Below the pieces are notes generated by a model that did not search any database, was not told the DNA's origin, and was given only the letters and a program-made list of their open reading frames with translations. Shown here piece by piece: positions 8,070-17,123 of a stretch of 64,000 nucleotides of DNA. Position 1 is the stretch's first letter. Each line of letters starts with the position of its first letter. The position numbers were made by a program, and so were the translations under genes. Source of the stretch: DYTH01 sp964552725 (GTDB lineage Bacteria; Desulfobacterota; Syntrophia; Syntrophales; UBA5619). The stretch spans positions 8,218-72,217 of the forward strand of contig CAZKHU010000002.1 of the NCBI GenBank assembly GCA_964552725.1, written 5' to 3'.

Positions 8070-10139
8070 ATGGGCAAGGAACTGCTCCTCGAAATAGGAA
8101 CCGAAGAGATACCGGCCGCCTTTTTTCCCAAGGCGCTGACTGACATGGCGGAAATCGCCCAACGCGAGCTTGCCGATAACCGCCTCCCGCACGGGACAAT
8201 CAAAACTATGGGTACGCCCCGTCGTCTTTTTCTTGCCGTTGCGGAGGTCGCAGAACGTCAGGATGATCAGGTAACCGAAAAACTGGGCCCGGCCAAACGC
8301 GCCTGTTTTGACGAAGCAGGCAATCCGACCCCGGCTGCGGCCGGATTCGCCAGGGGACAGGGTCTCGAAGTATCCGAGTTGGAGACAACAGTCACCCCGA
8401 AAGGGGAGTACGTCTGCGCCCGCAAAAAGATTGCCGGCAAAACCGCCGCAGCCATGCTGCCGTCAATTTTGACAAAACTCATTTCCACTATCCCCTTCCG
8501 CAAATCGATGCGCTGGTCCGATCTTGATTTTCGCTTCGCGAGACCCATCCACTGGATACTTGCCCTTTACGACGGGGCGGTCATCCCTTTCAGCATCGGC
8601 GGGGTGCAAAGCGGCAACCTCAGTCGGGGGCACCGGTTCATGAGCCCGGATGCCTTTTCCCCGGTCAACGGCGAAGAATACCTTTCCGGCCTGAAAAAAC
8701 GTTTTGTCATAGTCGATCCCGCCGAACGGGAAGCGATAATCGCGTCCGAAACGCAGAGGGCAGCCGCAGCCGTCGGCGGCACTGTCTTCCCGGCACAGGA
8801 TCTGCTGCGGACAGTGACCTTTCTGACCGAGTATCCCAACGTCGTTTGCGGCAGTTTTGATCGGGATTATCTGAAATTGCCCAGGGAAATTCTAACCACT
8901 ACCATGATCAGCCATCAGAAATACTTTCCGGTTATAGATCAAAATGGTTCGCTCCTGCCGAATTTCATCACAATCAACAACACCCTACCTGACAATCCGG
9001 ATGTTGTAAGACGCGGAAATGAAAGGGTCATCAGGGCAAGATTGGCGGATGCCCGGTTTTTCTTCAAGGCGGACCAAAAAATCCCGCTGGAAGCACGCGT
9101 CGCCGATCTCAAAAAAATTGTTTTCCACACGCTGCTGGGAACCTCTTATGAAAAGACGCTCCGCTTCCAGGAGCTGGCCTCATGGATTGCCGGAATTGTC
9201 GATCCGGATGCGCAAACCCGCGTAAAGAGGGCGGCCCTTCTCGCCAAAGCCGATCTGGGCACGCAGATGGTCGGCGAATTTGCCGAACTTCAGGGAATCA
9301 TGGGGCGCGAATACGCCCTTCTTTCCGGCGAGGATCCGCTTGTGGCAAAGGCGATCTATGAACATTATCTGCCCACCGCAGCCGGCGGAGAGCTGCCCGA
9401 AACAACCGAAGGCGCCATTGTCGGCATTGCCGATAAACTGGATTCCATCTGCGGCTTCTTCGGGGTCGGCCTGTTGCCGACCGGAACCGCCGATCCCTAC
9501 GCGCTCAGACGCCAGGCGCTCGGCATTATCAACATTATTCTGGCAAAACGCTATCCTCTTTCCCTGGGCGAAATGATCGACAAGAGTCTTGCCATTCTCG
9601 CCCCGCTCCTGAAAAAACCGGCAAGCGAAACAAAAGATTCCATATTGGAATTCTTCAAAGGCCGCCTGCAGAATCAGCTCGCCGCCCAATCTTTCTCCTA
9701 CGATGTAATTGACGCCGTCTTATCCGCCGATATCGACGATCTCGTCTCAACTTATGAAAAAGTCAGGGCCATGGAGACCTTCAAGACCGACAAGGATTAT
9801 CAAATTCTGGCTCTCGCCTTTAAACGGGTCGAAAACATCACCCGCGGCGTTCCAAACGGCACGGTGCATCCCGAAGTGTTCTGTACGCCGGAAGAAAAAA
9901 GTCTTCACGAATCGTTTCTGACAATCAGCGAAGCTGTTTCGCGGGATATTGCCAATGGCGATTACAATGTGGCGCTCAGAAACATCGCCCGCCTGCAGAA
10001 ACCGGTGGACAAGTTCTTTGAAACTGTTCTGGTGATGGCCGAAGAGGAGGAGATACGGGTCAACCGCCTGTCGCTTCTTAAAAATATCTCTTTCCTTTTT
10101 CACAAATTGGCCGACTTTTCAAAAATTGTAACCGAATGA
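8070..10139 (+). CDS. glyS: Glycyl-tRNA synthetase beta subunit
   Basis: Partner of GlyQ, needed for tRNA recognition and activity of the heterotetramer. The 689-residue length is typical. The N-terminus MGKELLLEIGTEEIPA and the HD-like segment with MSRGHRF-type sequence (here LSRGHRFMSP) are characteristic, as is the C-terminal anticodon-binding helical region. The ATG at 8070 is preferred because GGAG at 8057-8060 serves it; an ATG at 8055 has no ribosome binding site. No terminator is obvious after the stop. Confidence 0.96.
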   Translation: MGKELLLEIGTEEIPAAFFPKALTDMAEIAQRELADNRLPHGTIKTMGTPRRLFLAVAEVAERQDDQVTEKLGPAKRACFDEAGNPTPAAAGFARGQGLEVSELETTVTPKGEYVCARKKIAGKTAAAMLPSILTKLISTIPFRKSMRWSDLDFRFARPIHWILALYDGAVIPFSIGGVQSGNLSRGHRFMSPDAFSPVNGEEYLSGLKKRFVIVDPAEREAIIASETQRAAAAVGGTVFPAQDLLRTVTFLTEYPNVVCGSFDRDYLKLPREILTTTMISHQKYFPVIDQNGSLLPNFITINNTLPDNPDVVRRGNERVIRARLADARFFFKADQKIPLEARVADLKKIVFHTLLGTSYEKTLRFQELASWIAGIVDPDAQTRVKRAALLAKADLGTQMVGEFAELQGIMGREYALLSGEDPLVAKAIYEHYLPTAAGGELPETTEGAIVGIADKLDSICGFFGVGLLPTGTADPYALRRQALGIINIILAKRYPLSLGEMIDKSLAILAPLLKKPASETKDSILEFFKGRLQNQLAAQSFSYDVIDAVLSADIDDLVSTYEKVRAMETFKTDKDYQILALAFKRVENITRGVPNGTVHPEVFCTPEEKSLHESFLTISEAVSRDIANGDYNVALRNIARLQKPVDKFFETVLVMAEEEEIRVNRLSLLKNISFLFHKLADFSKIVTE

Positions 10140-10368
10140 GGCTGTTTTGACAATTTCGAAAAGATCTCATCTTTTAAAAAATATAGTTGCAATTCAGCAA
10201 AATAATGAATTATCATTCACAGTGGTTTGGCATTTCGACTAAACCAAATGTCCGGCGGTACGCAATAAAGGATGAAATCCTCCGGAGTATCTTGGGTGAT
10301 CGCAGCATAAAAACTCGAAAGAGACACAAAAGGGGAAAAACGGCAGCTTAGCTTAAACGGAGGCATTG

Positions 10369-12663
10369 ATGGCGTACCAGCCCCAGAATAACGATATAAG
10401 AGACCTTGAAGAAAAACTGCAGATCAGGCAGGCGCTTCTTGAAATAACCAATCGCATCCACGCCGCCCAGAACATCAAACAGATACTTGTTGACCTCAGG
10501 GACGGCATCTTAAACCTGTTCAATGCCCACTCGATCACCATCTACGTCGTGGACCGCGCCCGCAATGAGATATATTCAATGTTTCTTGTCGGCGCCCAGG
10601 TCAAGGAAATCCGCGTTCCCATCAGCAACAAAAGCATCTCCGGATTTGTTGCAAATACAGGAAAGATAGTAAACATTGCAGATGTTTATGATCTTGAAGA
10701 ACTGAAGAAAATCGACGGGGAACTCTGTTTTGATTCAAGCTGGGATAAAAAGACCGGGTTTCGCACCAGACAGGTGCTGGCCGCTCCGATATTTCACAAT
10801 AAGACCCTGATGGGGGTCATTCAGATCCTGAATAAAAAGGTAGGCATCGGAAGATTTTCCGATGATGAGACAGGTTTTGTCAAAGAGATATCGGATGTTC
10901 TCGGCATCGCCTTTTTTAATCAGGAACGCTTTACCCGAAGGAGGAAAACCCGTTTTGATTATCTGATAAGTCATGACCTCCTCAAGGAAGAAGAGCTGGA
11001 GACCGCCTGGGAAGAATCACGGGAGGCAAAGGAGACCGTCGAAAATTTCCTGATGAGGAAATATAAAATCTCGAAGGAAGACCTTGGCCGTTCAATGGCG
11101 GAGTTTTTTAATTGCCGGTTCGTTCCTTTCTCTGACAAAACGCCCATACCCGGAGATTTGCTGGTCAATCTGAAAATGGAATTTCTCCGCAGGGAGCTTT
11201 GGGTGCCGCTGGAGAAGAAGGATGGGGTGATCAACATAATAATCGACGACCCCAACAATATCCTCAAAAGGGATATGATCGAGAACCTTTTAAAAACAAA
11301 GGCTGTCAGCTACGACGTCTCCCTGCCGGAAGATATCCTCAAATTTGTAAAACATTTTTATCAGTCGGCAGGCGATGAAAACACCCTGAGCGATATTCTC
11401 GAAAAACTGGATGCGGAAGAGCAGGTTGTAGAAGAGGACAGTAATGCAGTTACCGAGTCGGACAGCGTCATCATGCAGCTCGTCAACAAGATTATCATCG
11501 ACGCCCAGAACAAACGCGCCTCGGATATTCATATAGAACCGAATACAGCCAAGAGAAACGTGGAAGTGCGCTACCGGGTCGATGGAAATTGCGCGATCTA
11601 CCAGACCCTTCCTTTCAATTACCGGGCGGCGGTGATATCCCGAATCAAGATCATGTCCAATCTGGACATCACAGTGAAGCGTCTGCCTCAGGATGGAAAA
11701 ATAAAGTTCAAAAAACCGGGCGGAGAAGAACTTGAGCTGCGCGTCGCCACCATTCCGACACAGGGAGGGGTTGAGGATGTCGTCATGAGAATCCTGGCCA
11801 AGGCAGGCGATACGCTCCCCCTTACCTCCATGGGCATGTCTGAACGCAACTTCCAGGAGCTGTCGGCTATCATCAACAAGCCGTACGGCATGGTGCTGGT
11901 GGTTGGACCAACCGGTTCCGGAAAAACGACAACCCTCCATGCGGCACTGCACGAGATCAATACCCCGGACAAGAAGATCTGGACGGCCGAGGATCCTGTC
12001 GAAATAACCCAGTATGGGCTCAGGCAGGTGCAGGTGCAGTCAAAGATCGGTTTTGATTTCGCCGCGGCAATGCGCGCCTTTCTCCGCGCCGATCCGGATG
12101 TGATCATGGTCGGCGAAATGCGTGATTTTGAAACTGCCAAAACCGGCGTCGAGGCATCCCTGACCGGCCATCTCGTCTTCAGTACGCTCCACACCAACAG
12201 CGCTCCGGAGACAATTGTCCGCCTTTTGGACATGGGGATCGACCCGCTCAATTTCGCCGATGCCCTTTTGGGGATTCTGGCCCAGCGTCTTGTCAGAACC
12301 CTCTGCAAAAAGTGCAAGGAGGCCTACCATCCCGACCGTGCCGAATTTGACGAAATTGTCCAGGTTTACGGAGAAAAATCTTTTCAGAGACTCAATATCG
12401 CCTACCATGACGATTTAAAACTTTACCGGCCGAAAGGCTGCGAGGCATGCGACAACAGCGGGTATAAGGGCCGGATGGGGATACACGAACTACTGGTCGC
12501 CACCGATGCAATAAAACGGCTCATTCAGAAACATGCGACAGTTGAGGAAATGAGAGATGTTGGGATGGAACAGGGGATGACCACCCTCCTCCAGGACGGA
12601 ATTTACAAGGCCCTCCAGGGCCATACCGATATAAAGCAGGTGGAACGGGTCTGCATCAAGTGA
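10369..12663 (+). CDS. GAF-domain PilB/GspE-type secretion ATPase
   Basis: A 764-residue hexameric-type ATPase of the type II secretion / type IV pilus extension family, expected at the inner membrane. Order of parts: a GAF-like sensory domain at about residues 15-190, a GspE N-terminal (MshEN-like) domain at about 200-330, then the ATPase core. The core has Walker A GPTGSGKTTTL near residue 512, a Walker B region around DPDVIMVGEMRD, and a zinc site formed by CKKCKEAYH and CEACDNSGYKG. The start ATG at 10369 has GGAGG at 10359-10363. No pilus or secretion genes are adjacent, so its machine lies elsewhere. It ends convergently with mutS, with an 8-base overlap. Confidence 0.9.
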   Translation: MAYQPQNNDIRDLEEKLQIRQALLEITNRIHAAQNIKQILVDLRDGILNLFNAHSITIYVVDRARNEIYSMFLVGAQVKEIRVPISNKSISGFVANTGKIVNIADVYDLEELKKIDGELCFDSSWDKKTGFRTRQVLAAPIFHNKTLMGVIQILNKKVGIGRFSDDETGFVKEISDVLGIAFFNQERFTRRRKTRFDYLISHDLLKEEELETAWEESREAKETVENFLMRKYKISKEDLGRSMAEFFNCRFVPFSDKTPIPGDLLVNLKMEFLRRELWVPLEKKDGVINIIIDDPNNILKRDMIENLLKTKAVSYDVSLPEDILKFVKHFYQSAGDENTLSDILEKLDAEEQVVEEDSNAVTESDSVIMQLVNKIIIDAQNKRASDIHIEPNTAKRNVEVRYRVDGNCAIYQTLPFNYRAAVISRIKIMSNLDITVKRLPQDGKIKFKKPGGEELELRVATIPTQGGVEDVVMRILAKAGDTLPLTSMGMSERNFQELSAIINKPYGMVLVVGPTGSGKTTTLHAALHEINTPDKKIWTAEDPVEITQYGLRQVQVQSKIGFDFAAAMRAFLRADPDVIMVGEMRDFETAKTGVEASLTGHLVFSTLHTNSAPETIVRLLDMGIDPLNFADALLGILAQRLVRTLCKKCKEAYHPDRAEFDEIVQVYGEKSFQRLNIAYHDDLKLYRPKGCEACDNSGYKGRMGIHELLVATDAIKRLIQKHATVEEMRDVGMEQGMTTLLQDGIYKALQGHTDIKQVERVCIK

Positions 12664-15283
12664 GACGCTTCTTCCAGTCGCTGATCTTTTGCAGCGCCGC
12701 AAGCGGCGTCATGTTCAAAAAGTCGCTTTCCCTGATCTCCTCCAGAACCAAATCCCCTTCCGGCTTGAAAAGGCTGAGCTGATTGTCGTTTTGCCTCCGC
12801 ATCTTTTTGCCCTGGGCGATCTTCGGCACTCCGGCTTCGTCCAGCTCCCCCTTTTCCAGATTGAGGAGTATTTCCCTGGCTCGCGCAATCACTTCATCGG
12901 GAACGCCGGCAAGACGGGCAACCTGTATGCCATAGCTGCGGTTGGCGCCTCCTTCGATGATCTTCCGGAGGAATATTATCTTCTCCCCCCATTCCCGTAC
13001 GGCAACATTGAAATTACGTACCCCGTCTTTTGTAGCGGCAAGCTCGGTAAGCTCATGGTAATGCGTGGCAAAAAGCGTGCGGGCCCCCAACTGCGGGGAG
13101 TCGTGAATATATTCCGCAACCGCCCAGGCGATGCTCAGACCATCGAAAGTGCTTGTGCCGCGGCCGACCTCATCGAGAATAATGAGGCTTCTTTTCGTAG
13201 CGCTCCGGAGTATCTCCGCCACCTCGGTCATCTCCACCATGAAGGTGCTCTGGCCGCGGGCCAGGTTGTCCGCCGCCCCGATGCGGGTAAAAATACGATC
13301 GACAACGCCTATTCGGGCCTTCGCCGCGGGGACAAAACTGCCGGCTTGAGCCAGAAGAACAATAAGCGCAACCTGTCGAATGTATGTTGATTTGCCTGCC
13401 ATGTTCGGACCGGTAACAATAAGAAACCGGTTTTTATCCAGATCGAGGAGGATATCGTTGGGGACAAAACCGCTTCCCCCTGCAAGGCTTTCTACAACGG
13501 GATGACGACCGTCGACAATCTCGATTGTCTCCTCATCATCGACAACAGGACAGCAGTAGCCGCAACGCTCGGCAACCTCGGCAAGCGAGGCAATGGCGTC
13601 AAGATCGGCAATGCAGGCGGCGGTCTTTTGGATTCTCGCTATCTCCAGGGCTATTTTTTCCCTGATCCCGATGAAGATTTCATATTCCCTTGCCTGCAGG
13701 CGCTCCTGCGCATGCAAAACGGTCTCTTCATAACCCTTGAGCTCCTCGTTTATATATCTTTCAGCATTGACCAGCGTCTGCTTGCGGATATAATCCGGGG
13801 GAGCCATTGCGGAATTGGCCTTTGTCATTTCTATATAATAGCCAAAGACGCTGTTGAAGCCGACCTTCAGCGAGTTTATTCCCGTTCTTTGCCTCTCCTT
13901 CTCCTCAAGCGCGGCAATCCATTTTTTTCCGTCGCGGGCAACTGAAATCAAGGAATCGAGTTCCTGATCATAGCCTTCCCTGACGATCCCGCCCTCGCGA
14001 ATCGTGAAAGGCGGGGCATCCACGATAGCGCCTTCTATTAATTCCCTGAGTTCCTGCATCTCATCGAGCCCGTCATGAACCGCTTTCAGGAGCGGCGCCT
14101 CACAGTCGGCAATAAGAGTGCGAATTTTCGGAATAATCGCGAACGAAGTTTTCAGGGCGACAAGATCGCGACCGTTGGCAAGACCGACAGATATCCGGCT
14201 GCCGAGCCGCTCCATATCGTAAACGGAACGAAGGGCCGAACGCAGCGATTCCCGCAGCAGATGCTCTTCCTTCATTTCGGAAACGGCCGCCAGCCTTTTC
14301 CTGATCCGCAGGGGATCGCGCAGCGGGTGCCCCAGCCACCAGCGGAGTCTCCTCGCCCCGGGCGAAGTCACCGTTTCGTCGATCACATTAAAGAGCGAAT
14401 TTCCCTTTTTACCGTCGGAGATGGTGGAAAAGAGTTCGAGATTCCTTTCCGCAGTCCCGTCCAGCACCAGATAATCGGCGGTCTGATGCCAGGACAGAGT
14501 GTTTATGTGACGGAGACTATCCTTCTGCGTCTCTATCATATACGAAAGCACCGCGCCTGCCGCCCCCAAAGCCGCCGGATGGTCTTTCAGGGTCATCCCC
14601 GCAATTTGTCCCTCGGAGAAATGGCGATTTATAACGTCCCCGGCCTCCTGCAACGCAAAATATCCCGCGGGAAAGCGGTTTACCAGACAACGGCCGGCCC
14701 CACTCCCCTCTCCGGAGAAATTCATGATCAGGCCTTCGTCGGCAAGCTCTTCATTTACAAGCAGCTCGCTGATCTCCAATCCCGCGGTCTGCACAAGAAA
14801 TAACTCACGATCGCCCGTTTCGGCAATGCGGAACTCCCCGGTGGAGATATCGACAAAGGCCAGCGCGTATTTTCCGGCTGTTCTGGTAAGCGCGGCAAGG
14901 TAGTTATTCGCCTTCGCGTTCAGGTTCACGTCATCGAGCAGAAGACCGGGTGTAACGACGCGCACCACCTCGCGCCTGACCACCCCTTTGGCAAGCTTCG
15001 GATCCTCGACCTGCTCGCAGACGGCGACCTTGAACCCGTTCTCTATAAGTTTTGCGATATATGATGATGCCGCGTGATAGGGAAAACCGCAGAGAGGAAC
15101 CGCGTCTTTGCTGTTCTTGTTTCTTGACGTCAGGGTTATTTCGAGAACCCTGGATGCCTTCAGGGCGTCCTCAAAGAACATCTCGTAAAAATCGCCCATC
15201 CGAAACAGGAGAATGCTATCCGGATAACTGCTCTTGACCTCCGCATACTGCCTCATCGCCGGGGTCAGATCACTCACTCCCAT
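12656..15283 (-). CDS. mutS: DNA mismatch repair protein MutS
   Basis: Mismatch-recognition ATPase that recruits MutL; 875 residues, full length. The N-terminal mismatch-wedge motif FYEMF is present near residue 31. The C-terminal ATPase has Walker A GPNMAGKSTYIRQ near residue 620 and DEVGRGTSTFDGLSIAWA near residue 695. The gene overlaps the start of the downstream-lying holin-like gene by 10 bases (15274-15283), suggesting that they share a transcript with the small gene first. Its 3' end overlaps the convergent PilB-like gene. Confidence 0.98.
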   Translation of the reverse strand: MGVSDLTPAMRQYAEVKSSYPDSILLFRMGDFYEMFFEDALKASRVLEITLTSRNKNSKDAVPLCGFPYHAASSYIAKLIENGFKVAVCEQVEDPKLAKGVVRREVVRVVTPGLLLDDVNLNAKANNYLAALTRTAGKYALAFVDISTGEFRIAETGDRELFLVQTAGLEISELLVNEELADEGLIMNFSGEGSGAGRCLVNRFPAGYFALQEAGDVINRHFSEGQIAGMTLKDHPAALGAAGAVLSYMIETQKDSLRHINTLSWHQTADYLVLDGTAERNLELFSTISDGKKGNSLFNVIDETVTSPGARRLRWWLGHPLRDPLRIRKRLAAVSEMKEEHLLRESLRSALRSVYDMERLGSRISVGLANGRDLVALKTSFAIIPKIRTLIADCEAPLLKAVHDGLDEMQELRELIEGAIVDAPPFTIREGGIVREGYDQELDSLISVARDGKKWIAALEEKERQRTGINSLKVGFNSVFGYYIEMTKANSAMAPPDYIRKQTLVNAERYINEELKGYEETVLHAQERLQAREYEIFIGIREKIALEIARIQKTAACIADLDAIASLAEVAERCGYCCPVVDDEETIEIVDGRHPVVESLAGGSGFVPNDILLDLDKNRFLIVTGPNMAGKSTYIRQVALIVLLAQAGSFVPAAKARIGVVDRIFTRIGAADNLARGQSTFMVEMTEVAEILRSATKRSLIILDEVGRGTSTFDGLSIAWAVAEYIHDSPQLGARTLFATHYHELTELAATKDGVRNFNVAVREWGEKIIFLRKIIEGGANRSYGIQVARLAGVPDEVIARAREILLNLEKGELDEAGVPKIAQGKKMRRQNDNQLSLFKPEGDLVLEEIRESDFLNMTPLAALQKISDWKKRLT

Positions 15284-15675
15284 TTTCCGCCTCGTCTCTT
15301 CAAATCTATATAATCACGGCGATCCACCCTGCCCTCTCCGCCGATGAAGAGGTTCAAGAGCCAGCTTACACCGCCGATAATGATCGCGCCAAAGACGGCT
15401 GTCCAGAAACCGTACACCTCAAACCCGGAGACAAAGGATGAAACAATCTTCAGCAAAAGGGCATTTACCACAAAGGTGAAAAGACCGAGGGAAAGGATAT
15501 TGATAGGCAGGGTTAAAATGATCAGGAGCGGGCGCAGCACTGCGTTCAGAATGCCGAGCAGTCCGGCGGCGAAGAGCGCCGGCAGAAACCCGCTGACGCG
15601 GATGCCGTCAAGAAACCAGGACGAAGCCAGGACGGCAGCCGTCAATACCAGCCAGCGCAGAATCACCCCTTTCAC
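15274..15675 (-). CDS. Phage holin superfamily IV-like small membrane protein
   Basis: A 133-residue protein with about four hydrophobic segments and the conserved run LLGILNAVLRPLLIILTLPI, typical of the PF04020 family (named after mycobacterial phage holins, but widespread in bacterial chromosomes). The function is unknown, and there is no sign of a prophage here. The C-terminus is short, charged and probably cytosolic. It is translationally close to mutS, whose start codon it overlaps. Confidence 0.8.
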   Translation of the reverse strand: MKGVILRWLVLTAAVLASSWFLDGIRVSGFLPALFAAGLLGILNAVLRPLLIILTLPINILSLGLFTFVVNALLLKIVSSFVSGFEVYGFWTAVFGAIIIGGVSWLLNLFIGGEGRVDRRDYIDLKRRGGKWE

Positions 15676-15704
15676 AGTTGCAACCTCTCTTTAAAAATTG
15701 AAAG

Positions 15705-15720
15705 GGCCGCAAGAGCGGCC
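15705..15720 (-). terminator. Candidate terminator after rubrerythrin
   Basis: GGCCGC (15705-15710) pairs with GCGGCC (15715-15720) over a 4-base loop. Read on the minus strand the hairpin is followed by CTTTCAATTTTT. It is placed 45 bases past the rubrerythrin stop codon. Confidence 0.5.
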
Positions 15721-15764
15721 AGAAAACCGCTCCCCCTGCCCTTTGTGATCCCCAATTTCCGTCC

Positions 15765-16256
15765 TCAGACGAAAACCTTGAATTTTTCCTTGCCGGCGCC
15801 GCAGACGGGACAGGTCTCCGGCAGTACCCCGTCGGCAATGTACCCGCAAATCAGACACGCATAATAAGTCGTTTCCCGTTCCTCCAGCAGATGGTTCATG
15901 GCATCCTTGTAGAGTTTTGCGTGCGTCTCTTCCACATCCCGGCTCTGACTGAAATGTAGAACCGCCGCCTGGTTTCCCTCCGCTTCGGCCTCCTTGACGA
16001 ACTGGTTGTAGGCGACTGCCGCAGCTCCCCGCTCGGATTGAAAACTCCCGGCAAGATTATCTTCGGTACTCCTTATCTCTTTGAGCGCCCGCAGCGCCCT
16101 TTTGCCATGAATCTCCTCCGAAAAGGCAACCACCCGAAAGAGCTTCGCTATCTGCGGCAAATTTTCTTCGTCCGCCTTTTCGGCATAAACCTTCAGTCGC
16201 AAGGCGGCTTTGGCCTCGCCGGCATAGGCCTGCTGCAGGGCCTCTTTCGTTCCCAT
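15765..16256 (-). CDS. Rubrerythrin
   Basis: Peroxide-reducing non-heme iron protein of anaerobes; 163 residues. The N-terminal ferritin-like domain carries the diiron pattern, with glutamates in GEAKAALR, FSEEIHGK and the later DVEETHAK. The C-terminal rubredoxin-like domain has CLICGY and CPVCGAGKEKF, which bind one iron. It lies 72 bases downstream of rubredoxin on the same strand, the electron donor expected for it, so the pair is probably an oxidative-stress operon. Confidence 0.95.
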   Translation of the reverse strand: MGTKEALQQAYAGEAKAALRLKVYAEKADEENLPQIAKLFRVVAFSEEIHGKRALRALKEIRSTEDNLAGSFQSERGAAAVAYNQFVKEAEAEGNQAAVLHFSQSRDVEETHAKLYKDAMNHLLEERETTYYACLICGYIADGVLPETCPVCGAGKEKFKVFV

Positions 16257-16328
16257 AACAAATCCTCCCGGTCAGAGAAAAGCAATAGCGCTGGAATAAG
16301 CCAGCAATACAGGGAAGGGGGTAATACT

Positions 16329-16490
16329 CTACTCTTCCGGAGAGAATTCTTCCTTGGCAGCGCCGCAGACGGGGCAGGTCCAATCATCGGGAAGCTTGCC
16401 AAAGGGCGTCCCCGCGGGGATGCCGCCTTCCGTATCTCCCTCCGCCGGATCATATATGTAACCACATACCTCGCACACGTATTTTCCCAT
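16329..16490 (-). CDS. Rubredoxin
   Basis: A 53-residue rubredoxin, the small one-iron electron carrier. The two knuckles are CEVCGYIYD near residue 6 and CPVCGAAK near residue 39. The central GTPFGKLPDDW block is a near-perfect family match. The start ATG at 16488-16490 has a GGAGGAAGG-type ribosome binding site. It precedes rubrerythrin and likely passes electrons to it for peroxide reduction. Confidence 0.95.
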   Translation of the reverse strand: MGKYVCEVCGYIYDPAEGDTEGGIPAGTPFGKLPDDWTCPVCGAAKEEFSPEE

Positions 16491-16688
16491 GACCTTCCTC
16501 CTTCTCAATTAGTTTGCCGCTTCAACCAAGATAACTTTTTTTGCTGTTCCGCCGCTCTTTACTGTATTTTTACAAGGTTCATCTCTACACGACCAGCCGC
16601 TTTTCTGTCAATCATAAATCTGCGCCTGTTCCAGAGAGGCAATCCATTCTGCCGCACTATGGGATGAAAAATTTTTAAGACTTCCCTG

Positions 16689-16717
16689 TTGACAAAGGCC
16701 GCCTCTTATATTATGAA
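16689..16717 (+). promoter_or_regulatory. Promoter of tRNA-Asn
   Basis: TTGACA at 16689-16694, a 17-base spacer and TATGAA at 16712-16717 lie about 19 bases before the mature tRNA 5' end. Confidence 0.55.
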
Positions 16718-16735
16718 GCCCTTGCCGTAGAGTAT

Positions 16736-16811
16736 TCCCCAGTAGCTCAGTCGGTAGAGCAGATGGCTGTTAACCATCTTGTCCGTGGTTCGAGTCCGCG
16801 CTGGGGAGCCA
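16736..16811 (+). tRNA. tRNA-Asn (anticodon GTT)
   Basis: A complete cloverleaf. The acceptor arm pairs TCCCCAG (16736-16742) with CTGGGGA (16801-16807), G16808 is the discriminator, and CCA is encoded at 16809-16811. The anticodon loop CTGTTAA (16767-16773) carries GTT. The T arm contains GGTTCGAGTCC. It has its own promoter and terminator. A foreign island begins just downstream, and tRNA genes are common integration sites. Confidence 0.97.
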
Positions 16812-16821
16812 AAAATAACGA

Positions 16822-16853
16822 GGGGTTACAGTGAGAAACTGCAACCCCTTTTT
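16822..16853 (+). terminator. Rho-independent terminator of tRNA-Asn
   Basis: GGGGTT pairs with AACCCC, and an inner CAGT pairs with ACTG over a GAGAA loop (16822-16848). A run of five T residues follows. Confidence 0.8.
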
Positions 16854-17123
16854 CTTTATCCCGCCTCCCAGTCCCGCTATAGTCCCGCTTTTGAAAAATA
16901 CCAGACCTCTTTCGAGTGTGACGCGCGAAGCGCGGCAAGCGGGGAGGAGGGCGCCACGAGGCGCTTGACAGGGGAGCCCCCGGGGGCGGAGCTTATGGCG
17001 GGTGGCCTGCGGTTCTTTCTTGCAGGCCGCATGACAGAAGCGAGTATATGCCAGACCATTTTTTTCGAACAAAACGGGGTTTTTCGGGAGAAGTCAATTC
17101 TTTGTGCTTATTGCACACTATCT
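16854..17123. other. Non-coding region with four strong hairpins
   Basis: No convincing gene lies between the tRNA-Asn terminator and the end of the res gene. It holds four inverted repeats. These are CGCGC-GAA-GCGCG (16922-16934), GCGCC-ACGA-GGCGC (16951-16964), the 12-base palindrome GCCCCCGGGGGC (16976-16987), and GGCCTGC/GCAGGCC with an 11-base loop, extendable to nine pairs (17002-17030). This could be an attachment or transfer-related site or a structured RNA; the sequence does not decide. Confidence 0.5.

Noticed and set aside
15274..15675. Prophage remnant because of the holin-like gene
   Set aside because: The PF04020-type family is widespread in chromosomes; no other phage gene is near and it overlaps mutS.
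16770..17072. Minus-strand frame of 100 codons running through the tRNA-Asn gene
   Set aside because: It overlaps the tRNA and its terminator, and its sequence is explained by structured non-coding DNA. I also considered it as an integrase tail, but no integrase motif is present.
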